This document shows positions 1 through 11,071 of a stretch of 26,595 bases of DNA, piece after piece. Both the position numbers and the translations under genes were made by a program. This DNA comes from Amphimedon queenslandica (taxonomy: Eukaryota > Porifera > Demospongiae > Haplosclerida > Niphatidae): the NCBI RefSeq assembly GCF_000090795.2, contig NW_003546764.1:25779-52373 (forward strand). The letters run 5' to 3'. The notes beneath the pieces are model-generated. The model saw only the letters and a list, made by a program, of their open reading frames with translations, ran no database searches and was not told the origin of the DNA. Within the stretch, counting starts at the first letter, position 1. Each line of letters opens with the position of its first letter.

Positions 1-60
1 TATAAATTTTTAAACGCATACACTGTTAATAAATCTTACCATGACTTTATGGGAGTGGCA
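1..60 (+). promoter_or_regulatory. Immediate upstream/5' UTR of the SIRT6-like gene
   Basis: The 60 bases before the sirtuin start codon are AT-rich and begin with TATAAATTTT. I see no further element. The TATA-like string lies about 60 bases from the ATG, so it could be a core promoter or plain AT-rich 5' UTR. The window edge prevents a better call. Confidence 0.25.
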
Positions 61-2793
61 ATGTCTGTTAATTATGCCTCAAGACTATCAGAGTACAGGG
101 ATAAAGGAGTTTGTGGAGTTCCTGAGGTAATAGTCACCTTTATAAGCTACTATACTATCGGCTACCATAGATAGTGCATCTTATGATTATAACAGTTAGG
201 ATTATAATTTCTTGTTTGTGATGTATGTAGGTTTATGATGCCTGGGAAGAGGTAGAGAGGAAAGTGAGCCTACTTTGTGAATGGTTAGGATCTTCCTCAC
301 ACGCTGTGGCCCATACAGGAGCCGGTATAAGCACTTCTGCTGGTTAGTGGCTCTAATTAGGGAAGGCAATGAAATTATAATTATTATAATTTTTAAAATT
401 TGTGTCAAAAATCAAAACTTGGGGTTGCTCACCCTTGAAAAAATTAAGAATAAAAAATTGTTAACTATTTGAGGTGCAAACAAGCTAGTTTGAGGTGTGA
501 ACAAGGCCAGGGCATTGCATAAATGGTATGACTTTGTAGAATGTCTTTTATTAACACAATGATATCTATTCTATTGGAGGATTATGTCTACTAGAGTGTT
601 ACCTTAAGGAGACAATTGTTTGCGGGTATTTAATTTAGCGAATTTTAGCAATTTTTAAAAAATCGCTAACTTAAGTCCGCGCTAATTTTAATTTCTTAAT
701 TAAAATGGGTGTGGTCACAATGAATAAAATGGCGTCCGTCAGCAAGTCTGAGCTTATTTGCTGCAAAGGGTCAGCAAGATAATACTAAACTGCTGTCCAA
801 AGGTTTCTCTAGCAGTTAGCCTAGGTCAACAAAGCAGATGACAATCTTCTTCGTTCAGTGACTGCTTCTAACTGTAAGCAAAATAACTTTACATATAGAG
901 CTGTTGCACGGAAGTAATCAACGGGAGGGTGTGGCTAAAATTGAGCTAAATTGTCTGCCATGTTGGGTGGCAAGAAGGCCAAGAATGAATGGGGGAACAG
1001 AGAAAAAAATTAAATAAATTCTGCAGTTGACATTCCAGGCTAATGCAAGATAGAAGATGAAGATATTGAGTAAAGAAGTCTCTATAATATTCTGCAGCGA
1101 AGTATGATATCTCTTTGATGAAAAATTGCAGTTTGTTTCCATTCCTCCATTCGTTGCGTGTACATTCTTGCCACTCAAGATGGCCGACAGGAAGCTCCAC
1201 CTACCCCGTTGATTACATCCGTGCAACAGCTCTATTAATGGCTCAGTGCAGAGTCAGTGATGAAGCAATTTAAGCAAGATTAGTGCAACAAGATCAACTG
1301 TATTTGGACTTGTGCAATTGCTTTGCTTGCTCATACATGTAGATCACAGCACATAATCTATAGCTTGCTTAGGCTTTCATTCTTCTAAAAGTTATTAATA
1401 CCAAATGATCAAAAACGCTAAATTAAGTACCAGCCAAATGTCAGTTTTATGAAAATCGCTAAAATAAGTACACGCTAATAATTGTCTCCTTAAGGTATGC
1501 ATTTAATATGCAGGTATTCCTGATTTTCGTGGACCTAAAGGAGTTTGGACTTTGGAAAAGAAAGGAGAGAAACTTGACGTTGATGTTCACTTTGAAGATG
1601 CTCTTCCAACACTCACTCATTTATCACTTACTAAACTGGTGGAAAAGGATATTATTAAATACATTGTTAGCCAGAATGTTGACGGCCTCCATCTCAAATC
1701 AGGACTAGATAGGTAACGGTATTTTATGCTGTTAATGTAACTATGTTCGTTGGAAAATTGAAGTTCTACTCTTTGTTAAAATATTGTTATTACATTATAG
1801 GGAACATCTTTCTGAATTACATGGTAACATGTTTGTTGAGAAATGTGAAAAGTGTAGCAAGTGAGCAATTATGGTAACATTAACATCATGACCTAGTTTA
1901 ATTTAGAGAGTACGTCCATGATAAAGTGGTGCCTACAATAGGACTCAAATACACTGGGAATAGATGTACTGGAGGGGGAGCTAGAGGACGATGCAGGTAA
2001 AATAAGCTTAATTATTGACAAATAACCAGGGCAAAAAGCTTTGAAAATTAACTGCATGTGTAACAGAAGTCTTAAATAAAAACCTAAAATCATAGGCGTA
2101 GGAATGGGGGAGGGGGGGGCTGAAGCCCCCCAACTTTTCAGCAAGAAGGGCTTAGCCCCCCAATGTTCACATGCTAAGTCATGCTTTTTAATGTTGAGCC
2201 CCCCCCCAACTTTTGAATCATTCCTACGCCTATGAAAATAGCTTAATAATTCATTATCAATGAGATATGTTATAAATTAATAATTTAATAATACTACAAT
2301 ACCATTATTCTTGTTTATGCTCATGCACACATATATTTACTAGAGGTAAATTACGTGACACAGTATTAGATTGGGAAGATGATTTACCAGCTGATGATCT
2401 ATCACGAGCGGAACTGCACTCAACTCAATCTGACCTCTCACTCTGTCTTGGTACTACACTCCAAATACTTCCATCAGGCAAACTGCCTCTAAGGGTAAAG
2501 AAGAATAATGGGAAACTAGTCATCTGTAACCTGCAACCAACTCAATATGTAAGAGTAAAACTGTAGTACTTTATCTAACAATAGTAGAGTATAATACAAT
2601 ATAACTAAATGCTATATTTAATGTACAATGGATGTTTATTTGTGGTTTGGTTTTATTTTAGGACAAGAAAGCTGACCTTGTAATTCATTATTACGTTGAT
2701 GATGTTATGAACTGTTTGATGAAGAAACTTAATTTGACTTTAGCACCTTATCCTCCCTCAACTGAGGAAGTGAAAAGAGCAATAGATCTATAA
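61..2793 (+). CDS. SIRT6: SIRT6-type NAD-dependent protein deacylase, 7 exons
   Basis: Exons are 61-126, 231-342, 1514-1712, 1801-1860, 1907-1996, 2344-2548 and 2662-2793, with GT-AG introns and continuous phase, giving 287 residues. The N-terminus starts [12 protein letters not shown] and runs collinear with human SIRT6. HTGAGIS covers residues 50-56 (NAD-binding loop), followed by IPDFRG, then SQNVDGLH at 112-119. The catalytic His is H133 in ELHGNMF. Zinc-ligand cysteines are C141, C144, C166 and C175, and GTTLQI and NLQPT follow. These residues match human numbering up to C166. Known role of the family: NAD-dependent deacetylase/deacylase and mono-ADP-ribosyl transferase on chromatin, acting in DNA repair, telomere maintenance and metabolism. 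The protein stops right after the Rossmann core, so the roughly 60-residue C-terminal extension with the nuclear localisation signal of vertebrate SIRT6 is absent. No frame break is visible. Introns 2 and 5 hold transposons. Confidence 0.95.
602..1495. mobile_element. TIR element (TA target site) in SIRT6 intron 2
   Basis: The ends are inverted repeats: CCTTAAGGAGACAATT at the left and AATTGTCTCCTTAAGG at the right. Both are flanked by TA (600-601 and 1496-1497), the Tc1/mariner-type target. The body (about 705-895 and 1235-1440) is the reverse complement of the repeat family in the kelch-gene intron at 14.9-18.2 kb; for example, the stretch near 711-735 matches in reverse the segment near 16385-16410. 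No transposase ORF is present, so it is non-autonomous. A second element sits inside it. Confidence 0.75.
898..1232. mobile_element. Nested 335-bp MITE inside the intron-2 element
   Basis: Inverted ends begin GAGCTGTTGCACGGA and end, after one or two mismatches, with CCGTGCAACAGCTC. TIRs are about 28 bases (898-925 and 1204-1232). TA dinucleotides flank both sides (896-897, 1233-1234). It interrupts the body of the outer element, whose family continues on both sides, so it arrived later. No coding capacity; the ORFs seen across it are shared with its inverted repeats. Confidence 0.7.
2091..2234. mobile_element. 144-bp MITE in SIRT6 intron 5
   Basis: The ends are perfect 16-base inverted repeats, CATAGGCGTAGGAATG and CATTCCTACGCCTATG, flanked by a possible AAAAT direct repeat. 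The interior contains C/G homopolymer runs (poly-G near 2107-2118, poly-C near 2202-2210) that form an inner foldback. Non-coding. Confidence 0.7.
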
Positions 2794-2891
2794 AAAATAA
2801 TGGTGTGTACAAGGTTATGTATGCTGTCCGGCTTTATCTTGACACACGAGGGGTAGATCTAGTCTAACTTGCAATTTAGCCTGGTGAAGGG

Positions 2892-2897
2892 AATAAA
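2892..2897 (+). terminator. AATAAA polyadenylation signal, SIRT6
   Basis: A canonical AATAAA lies 99 bases after the sirtuin stop codon and upstream of the next gene's start at 3025, so it is the natural 3'-end signal. Confidence 0.5.
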
Positions 2898-3024
2898 TGA
2901 ATTCTACAATTTGCACTTACTGCATTGTGCTGACTTTATTTTGCATGTTATGTTTGTGTTGTTGGTTATGAATTTAGGGTGTGGTAATTACTAATTAGAT
3001 CTAGATCTAGAAACTCCCCCACTA

Positions 3025-6002
3025 ATGGAGCCTGTGATGCAGGTTTTCGTTCTTCAAGCAGATAACTCAACGATCGCCCTTGATGTTGATCCAGAAACTG
3101 TTATCTATAACGTTAAAAAAATCATCTGGCAGAAGGAAGGAATACCCATAGAGGAGCAGAGGCTACTTTTATAGCAGTAAAGAGCTACAAGATGGTAGCC
3201 AAATCTCAGATTATTGTATCCAGAAATACTCTACAGTTCACCTTTTGCTTCTTTTGAGAGGAGGCATGCAGATTTATGTCAAGACACTATCAGGAATGAC
3301 CATTCCGCTTGAAGTTGAGCCTTCTGATACTGTATGGCTTGTTAAATTAAAATTTCAAGACAAAGAAGGTACTCCACCTCATCAGCTAAGGCTCATTTAT
3401 GCTGGCAAACAAATGGAAAATGATCGTACCTTATCCGATTATAATATTCAAAGAGAATCTACAATTCTTGCAATTACTCGTCTTCGTGGAGCACCAAGTG
3501 TAAGTCGTGATTTCACTATTGCAATGGTGGATTCTTGGCCCATCAATGTTTCTGTGGCAATGCATGAGACTATATCTAGCTTTAAAAAACATACAGAGCT
3601 CATTCTAGGTATACCTGCACATCAGCAACTCCTCGTTTTTAATGGAAAAATTCTTAATAATGAAGAAACATTAAAGAACTTAGGATTTTTTGAAAATATC
3701 CACCCATCAGAAAAATTTGAGATAAGGCTGTTGATCAACCCACATCTGAAGACAACTGTTAGTGTAGTATTATCAGACAATCTTACTCTGGAGTTTGATG
3801 TAATACTGGGTGACTTAACAGCTCAACTAAAAGAGCAAATTGAAGCGAAGATGAAGATACCAGTCAGCAAGCAAGTCCTCATTAATAGGTCAAATAACAA
3901 ATTATTATCAAGTAACAACATTCCTCTTAGTGAATATTATGTCCACGAAAAGTCAATTATTGATCTTCATGTCCACTTTTATGTCAGAATTTTGATGCCC
4001 TCTGGTGAGATGGCGTCTATATCAACTGTTTCAAATGAAAGAGTATACAATTTAAAGCTAAGGCTGCTTCAACAATTTGAGATCAATCCTTCATCTCAAT
4101 TTTTACTTCATGACGATATTGAGCTGGAAAATGACAAGGCTTTTGCTGATTATAAAATTTTTGATGATGCTTTTCTGAAACTGAAAGAGGGTGAGAAATT
4201 GAACTTTTCTTGATATTGTATTAACTAATTCTATAGTTAAAAAATTTTCTCCCAAAGCCAAAAAAGTTAGCAAGAGTTGTCAAGATTCATTAGGTTAGCA
4301 AACCATCATAATTTTGAATTTCTATGTAGCTATTAGTTCAAGATCATAAGTTTTTGGTCTTTGAAATAACAAATGAACCAGTGTTGCTAAAAGCATCTGG
4401 AAATAAAGAACAAATTGTCAAAGATCACAGTTTTCAGTTTAATTTTCTTGTGCCCTTTTCAGGTAGATCTATTACTCTGTGTAAATCCTCACAAATTGTC
4501 TTCCTACAGATCAGTTTAAGCAAGTATTGTTCAGAAACCAAAGGCTTTACACAATTACTGGAAACGTGGAGCAGACATTACTCTGGGAAGAACAAGGCAT
4601 TAGTATCATTGTTCCTGAAAATGCAGTACCTTCCTCAGTCACTTCATTTGATATTGCTGTCATACCAGTAGTAAACGGAAGTTTCTCATTCCCTCATGAT
4701 ACAATTCCAGTCAGTGCAATCTATGCTATTGGCACCTCATGCAAGCTTGACTACCCAATTCAGATTAGAATCCAGCATTGCATTGAAATAGTTAATCCTT
4801 CACAATGCAAGCTTCTATACTTTGCTAAAGCTGAGCATGCTGGTTACTCACCACCTTATGAGTTTAATGCACTGGTAAAGGATTCTGCGGGCCATTTTGA
4901 AGTTGGCTCTTCATATGGAATGATAGAAACATCTTCTTTTACTTTCTTTGGTATCATAAAAGAAGCTGCTTCAACACTTTGGTCTCATGTGTGGTATCCG
5001 CCTGTCAGCCGCTACAAATTGTTAGCCTTTCGTCAATGCACTGCTAATCCTAAAGTCTGGAATATATACCTTGTTGTAACACAGAATAATTCAGCACACA
5101 TTCAGGTATACAACACATATTCTTTGTATTTAACTTTCTTCATGTATTTTTTAGAATGCTGTTGATGAATTGACCAGAAGGTCAATGGAAAGAATGCCAT
5201 CATCTGAAGCAATATTCTCTTTTACAGACCCTCAAATTGCATTTAGTGTTTTAGAAACACCTGCCATGGAAGGATGGCAAATAACAAGTTATCAAGATCC
5301 CTGTGAAGTAAAGTTAATTAATGATAACAATGAAGCTAAAATTATACTTGTTAGATTCTCAAGGAAGATGTTGAATTATATTGCTGCTATCGTGGTGACC
5401 TTCCTAATGTTGCTATCCGTATTGAAGCTCCAAGACTGAATGAAAGTTTCATGCATAAAATTAATGTAGTAGGAACAAGCAATTCACCACAATCAGTGAC
5501 CATTTCCTGGGAAGGTTAGTTGTTCGCAGTCTAATGCAACTTTATCAGTTTCTATTGCTCACTTTAGCAAATTTTAGTGATGCAGTAGACAGGCATGTTT
5601 CAGTATTAAGAGCAGCCACAGATATTGATCATGGTAAGGAAAAATTCTATTATAAGGTGCAATTAGTTAATTATAATTATATTTTTTTGCATTGTACGCT
5701 TATTTTTCTGTTTTATGACAGGAGCAGGTCCTGCTTTTGCTGACCTTATGAATGATGTGGCAGCAAAGGCTCCAGATAAATGGAGGAGTGTTGCTATTAT
5801 GCTTAGCATCAGTCCTGAGCATGTGACTGCCATTAGCGATCAATATCGTGATGATCCAAACTCTTGTTATACTGCCGTGTTTCAAAAATGGAAGCAAACT
5901 CAGAAACGTCCCTATACTTGGAGTACTGTTGTTGAAGTCCTAAAATCAAATCTGGTAAATAGACAAGACCTAGCTGAAGCTATAACTAGAAAATACTTGT
6001 AG
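3025..6002 (+). CDS. Ubiquitin-like array - ZU5 - UPA - Death domain protein
   Basis: Exons: 3025-4190, 4510-5105, 5155-5514, 5568-5633 and 5722-6002, phases continuous (1,0,1,1), about 822 residues. Ubl1 (about 5-80) is exactly 76 residues and ends LLLRGG. Ubl2 (81-156) matches ubiquitin at roughly 53 of 76 positions by eye and ends RLRGA. Ubl3-5 (about 159-388) are diverged. The phase-1 splice 4190/4510 joins Ubl5 to a ZU5 domain (about 405-530, [11 protein letters not shown] and IRIQHC blocks). A UPA-like region (GWQI...PC) and a Death domain (about 730-822, [20 protein letters not shown]) follow. ZU5-UPA-DD is the signalling module of PIDD1 and UNC5. The role is presumably a cytosolic adaptor in death or stress signalling (inference). 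Odd points: one extra base in the TTTT run near 3167-3170 creates a stop at 3172 inside Ubl1, and a -1 break lies near 5350-5360 in UPA. The two cancel. If the first break is real, an ATG at 3266 could start from Ubl2. The initiator could also be 3037. Confidence 0.8.
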
Positions 6003-7012
6003 ATGTTTAAATTTTATAATGTGCTGCACGTACAGTACAATAATTTTTGTATTTAGATTATGATATGTTACTATTATTTTTGTCTGCTTTTTTGGAAACC
6101 TTCTTAAAAAATTTCTCTAATAATTATAGCACTATTTTAATGTTCTCACACCTCATTATTGTATACTTCCATCATGCTAATGCTGACTTGACAAAGTGTG
6201 TCCTTAGCTGAAGATATCTGATCAAATAACTTGCCTCATACAATACCTAAATGAATATTCATTGGTGCAATGGCTTAGTATAATTTATTTGTTTCCAAAA
6301 ATTGAGAATGATTTTCCAGCTCCCCTCTGTTTGTACCAATGTACAGTTGTATCCTTTTCAGGCATTCCTCAGTAAATTTGGGACAATTCATGCTAAAATT
6401 ATATAATGATTATTTTCTTTTTACTTATTTCAAGTAATAGTAGGAATGGATGGACTGTGTACCTGTTCAGCTTTTGCTGCATGCAGGTTGTAAGCACCCA
6501 TTGCCATTTTGCTGAGTTTGTAAGTTTAATCAAACTTGAATAATTCTTGTTCCAGAGTCTTCAAGAGGATTTCTCAATGTAATATTAGACTATCTTGTCC
6601 ACTGTTCCTGATTATGACTGGCATCTGCCTCTAAGACTTCCTATTTGTGTTTGCATGTGTACAATTATTATAAATAAGAATGACATAATATTATACAATT
6701 TATAGATATTGATGGTCTGAATATAATGACAACCAGCCATTTTCACACTTTATAGCCTATAGCACCTGATGTGAAGGAGACTAAGTTCTGGTGACATATG
6801 CTTGTATTGATGATGTATAAACTTAGTTGCATGTGTATGCAAGGTTTAAGTGATGCATTAGTCACAATAAACATGTTTTTGTTTTGAATTGCCATTGATT
6901 AAGGGAAAGTAAACAAATTTCAATAGTAAAATTATGCATCTTATGCACTAATTTGTCTAAAAGTAACAGTATACTGTAACAAAAATAATTCTATTCAGTC
7001 TGTGTTGTTAAT
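6003..7012. other. Intergenic, no gene seen
   Basis: About 1 kb of AT-rich sequence between the Death-domain stop and the receptor start. I see no ORF of note, no repeat and no RNA gene. An AATAAA at 6866-6871 is the first canonical polyadenylation signal after 6002, so the 3' UTR may be long. The receptor promoter must lie in the last few hundred bases, but no clear TATA box is visible. Confidence 0.5.
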
Positions 7013-9992
7013 ATGGCATTGCTAGTATCGGTATTGTCTGTTGTCTTCTTGTTGAGTGTCAGTGAAGTTATTAGTCAATGTCCACCTTCCTCAGGTAAGA
7101 CACTGGATGTGTATAGCAACAACTGTATAGGTTTTATAGGTATCTACCTGATGCATGATGGAAACTGTTATTCTAATGGATCGTATGTTTGGGATAGTAG
7201 TATCAGACCAACTCCTCTACAGTGTGTATTATCTGGTGAGACTCTTAATGGTGGACAGTGGATTGGTCCTAATGGAACAGTTCCTTGTGATGGTAGTAAT
7301 ATTCAAAATATTCAATGTACTACTGGGTCAGGTGCTAACCTCAGTGTTCACATAGATCCACCAAGTTATCTGGGGACAGATGGTGATGGCTGGTACAAGT
7401 GTTGTCTACCCACTAGTTGTTCAAATCCGAACACTAACATCATCTTTGCTTATATATTCAGTAAGAAGAGATTATAATCAGTTACTGATGTAATAATTTT
7501 ATTTGTAGTATTTGCAGAGATAGAATCATTTAATGTTGCTGATCTTCCTTCAAACATGACAATATATCCCCAGGAGTACAAACTGAATTGCATTAAAGTT
7601 GGACACTGGGAATATAGTATTAATATGAGCATTGGTGGTAATGCTGCACTGGCCAGTTACACTAATTGTAATGATGATACTTCCCCTTGTCCTGGTACTG
7701 TGTTAGTTAGTAGTACCAACACAATAAAATATACTGTTACTATCACATGGGATGGAATGACTGTCAGTAGTGGATCAATCAGTCAATCAACCACTGGAGA
7801 TCAAATGTACTGGTGTGTACTGGATAATTTTTATAATGGTGATGATAGAACACAAACTTTAACCATAAAAGGTAATGCATATAAAAGTATGAATACATTA
7901 TGTATACTACTAAATGTGTCTCTTCTATTAGTACCAGCAACTGCTCCCTCTTCTCTTACTGAGGTCAACAAGACAACTACCACTATCACTGTCAGTTGGA
8001 CTGCACTTGATTCATCTGATGCTGATGGATATGTAGTCAATGTCACTAGTGACACAGACACTCTGCAGACAGTACAGGTGGAGGGAAGCAGTAATAATAC
8101 AATCACACTAAATAAACTGAAAATAGGAAAAACTTATCGCATCACAGTCAGAGCTTATCAACAATTACTGGGACCTGCTAGTAATACAATCAGTGTACAG
8201 ACCTTACCAGGTATAACGTTTTAATGTACTTGCAACTTAGTTGATGTATTTCTAGTTATAAATTCAATCAATTGGATACTAGTCTCATCCATTACACAAC
8301 TTAATAACACTCAATATCGTATTGATTGTCTCACAACTACAAGTATAAACCCTTCAACTGATGTTTACTGGTTAGTAAATGGAGTGATGAAGAGTAACTC
8401 AATGTTTACATCAATTGATGCCCTGACGTACAACAATACACTACTGGTATATCCTGATCCACTGGGAGTGTCAGTTAATGTTACCTGTATAGCAATGATT
8501 GGAGGAGTCAAATACAGTCAATCTGTGATATTACATGGTATGATTATACTAAATAAATAGTGTACTTTTGTTTCTTTTCTAGCTCCTAGTGGTCCTCCGA
8601 ACAATGTGAGAGGGTTTATATTAAATACTACTAGTATCAAGGTGAACTGGACTAATTCATCAGTCACTAAAGGATATGTGATTGTATATACTACTGGAGG
8701 TGTAACCCATAATGTTGTATTTACCAATATAAATGAAACTGTATTAACAAATCTCTCACCATTGAGTACCTATACCATCAGTGTGTATTCATATTTAGAT
8801 CTTCCTTCTGTTACTAGTACAGTAACAGAGTTAAGATTGGATGGTAAGTTATTATCATTGAGAGAATGTAATTGATATCTGTTCTAGTTCCTAGTCCAGT
8901 AACTAATCTCTCAGTATCTAACATCTCAACCACTGGTATTACAGTGAACTGGACTATTCCCAGTAATGACAACTATATATAACATACTACACCATCATCT
9001 CCTATACTCCATCTTGTCCCCAGTTATCATCAGTGAATGAGACAGTCTCTGTTGCTCCTCACCAGTCCACTACAACATACAGTTATACATTAATAGGTCT
9101 GTACAGTGGTATGAACTATACCATTTCAGTGAGAGCTGGTAATGTACTAGGAGGATCTAAATTAATTATAAACATATCAATACAAACTAAAGCAACAAGT
9201 AATAGATAATTATTCTTTTTAATAATTAATTTTGACTTGTAGTTCCTAGTGGTTGGCCTTCATTAATTCAAGTAATACAAGTTAATTCTACAGCTAATAG
9301 ATTCACTTGGAATGAGGTCAATTATTCTCAGCGTAATGGTCTAATCACAGGTTATACAGTAATTGTCAGTAACAGTAGTATCACATACAACCTCACCAGC
9401 ACTGAGAGATATGTCATATTGAATGATCTAGTATTTGGTACTGAGTATAACTTCAGTGTAGCTGCTGTCAATTCTGTTGGAAGAGGTCCCTTCAGTGATC
9501 CTATTGTAGCAGAGATTATTGAAATAAGTATGTAATTATTATGCGCTAGCAATATCAGCATATATAGTGTTCATCAGTTCAATTATCATTTTCTATCTTT
9601 AACAGTACTGTTTATAAAGTAATTTCTATATTTTCAGTAATTCCATCAACTAGTGATTCATTCAGTAGTGTCATAGCTCTTAGTGTGCTAGTGGGTATAT
9701 TGTGCAGTTTACTAACTGTCAGTGTTGTTGTTCATATTTACTGCTTTATATAGTAAGGTTACATAGTTAATACAATAAACAGTAACTGTTATTGTTTTGC
9801 TATAGAAAGAGATGTCCAAGTATTAATAAACAAACAAAGTTAGTCTGTTTTAATTTTGTTATGTTATTTAGCACAAATTATGATAATAGAGCTGATGATG
9901 ATATTGCAATGCAAGTATGTGAACCATATGGGATTCACAAGACTAAACTAAGTGAACAGAATGAAAGAGTCTATGATGAATGTCAAACATAA
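7013..9992 (+). CDS. Ig-like/fibronectin-III transmembrane receptor
   Basis: Exons: 7013-7460, 7509-7871, 7932-8210, 8256-8537, 8583-8843, 8888-9198, 9243-9527, 9638-9752, 9806-9838 and 9872-9992. Extracellular boundaries are phase 1, one domain per exon. A signal peptide (MALLVSVLSVVFLLSVSEVIS) is followed by two cysteine-bearing Ig-like domains, FN3, an Ig-like domain, three FN3 domains, a transmembrane helix encoded near 9665-9750 and a short tail ending in VYDECQT. Many N-x-S/T sites fit a glycosylated cell-surface adhesion or recognition receptor; the tail tyrosines could bind SH2 proteins (inference). Two defects: FN3-3 has an in-frame TAA at 8980-8982 in a TATATATA run, where removing one TA restores the frame, and the codon across the 9752/9806 junction reads TAA just after the membrane helix. 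The ligand is unknown. About 831 residues if both are read through. Confidence 0.75.
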
Positions 9993-10020
9993 CCTGATGA
10001 TGTTTATAAATGTATGCCAC

Positions 10021-10026
10021 AATAAA
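10021..10026 (+). terminator. AATAAA polyadenylation signal, receptor gene
   Basis: A canonical AATAAA starts 29 bases after the stop codon at 9990-9992. The position supports 9992 as the true 3' end of the receptor reading frame, including the tail exons. Confidence 0.6.
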
Positions 10027-10473
10027 TGTACTAGAACTACTTAATATACTGCTAAGTAACTCTTAAATTTTTTCAATAGTTTTAGTGATTTATTTTACTT
10101 TTACATAGTTATGCAGTATTACATAGTTTTGTGTGAAAAAGAGAACACAACTTTATGAGTGCATTTAATAGTCATGCACTATGTAGTCTTGCAGATGTGA
10201 CATAAGATCTAATTTATTGCCTGTACTGACCAATTCTTTTCATCTCTTGTTCATCTAAAGAGAGAGAGTGGGTGGTCAATATACATGTATATTCATGATT
10301 AATTAATACATTCAATAGATCTATATTAATATTTATAACTTGTAACCACATAGTTACACGTGGTCAGCATTATATATACACACATATACAGATTTCAATA
10401 GAGTAACTCCAGTTCGTTTGTCTCTTTCGTTCATCATTCGTTCATCATTTGTCATTCATCTCTATCTTTCAGT

Positions 10474-10895
10474 CTAACTATTTTAGTAGTGTGAGTGTAT
10501 GTTGCTATTTCATTTGTTATCATTTGCTGTCATTCCTCTTTTCCCACTCTTTCTAAAACAATCCATTCTTCCTTCATTTCCTCTTTCCTTTCTAACTCTC
10601 TCTCTTCTTCTTTTATTATTTGGTCAAGAGTATTTGTGATCCTCTTAATTCAATCATACAATCACACTACATTATCACGCCCAAGTTACCAATGTAGTGT
10701 GATTGTATGATTGAATTAAGAGGATCATGAATATTCTTGACCAAATGATAAAAGAAGAAGAGAGAGAGTTATAGAAAGGAAAGAGGAAATAAAGGAAGAA
10801 TGGGATTGTTTTAGAAAGAGTGGGAAAAGAGAAATGATAGCAAATGATTATACAAATGAAATAGCAACATACAATCACACTACTAAAATAGGTAG
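10474..10895. repeat. Large imperfect palindrome, about 200-bp arms, 17-bp loop
   Basis: The left arm (10474-10673) and right arm (10691-10895) are near-complementary along their whole length, with scattered mismatches. The loop is 10674-10690. Each arm itself begins and ends with an inverted copy of about 15 bases resembling TAGTGTGATTGTATG. The structure could therefore be two copies of one small TIR element inserted head to head, or a foldback transposon. If transcribed it would form a long hairpin RNA. The two ORFs in the arms are pyrimidine/purine-biased mirror images and are not genes. Confidence 0.8.
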
Positions 10896-11029
10896 TGTGA
10901 ATATTAATATATATTAATATATTAATATATATGAATATTATACTGAATGTGTTAATTAATCATGCATATGAATATAATTGACCACCACAAGAGCATAGTA
11001 ATAATAACATGCAGAGGCTTTTTACTTAC
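10896..11029. repeat. AT-rich palindromic stretch
   Basis: Directly after the large palindrome lies a run of TATTAATATA-type repeats (about 10903-10940) that can fold on itself. Nothing else is recognised up to the candidate antisense exon. Confidence 0.4.
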
Positions 11030-11071
11030 CAATTAGGCTCCATTCCAGTCCAGCTGCCCAACGCTGTTCAC
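11030..11071 (-). other. Candidate 42-base antisense exon
   Basis: On the minus strand a TCTCTTTAG acceptor precedes, and a GTAAGT donor follows, a 42-base open segment reading EQRWAAGLEWSLI. Base composition is richer in G/C than the surroundings. No neighbouring exon was found on that strand, so it may be chance, an exon remnant or part of a non-coding transcript. Confidence 0.2.

Noticed and set aside
918..1226. 102-residue minus-strand ORF in the sirtuin intron
   Set aside because: It lies exactly across the inner MITE and is composed of its inverted repeats; no protein features.
2860..3010. Repeated AGATCTAG motifs between the first two genes
   Set aside because: Short and few; could be chance in AT-rich DNA, no known site recognised.
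5350..5364. A 14-base intron that would repair the UPA frame break
   Set aside because: Far too short for spliceosomal removal; a one-base indel is simpler.
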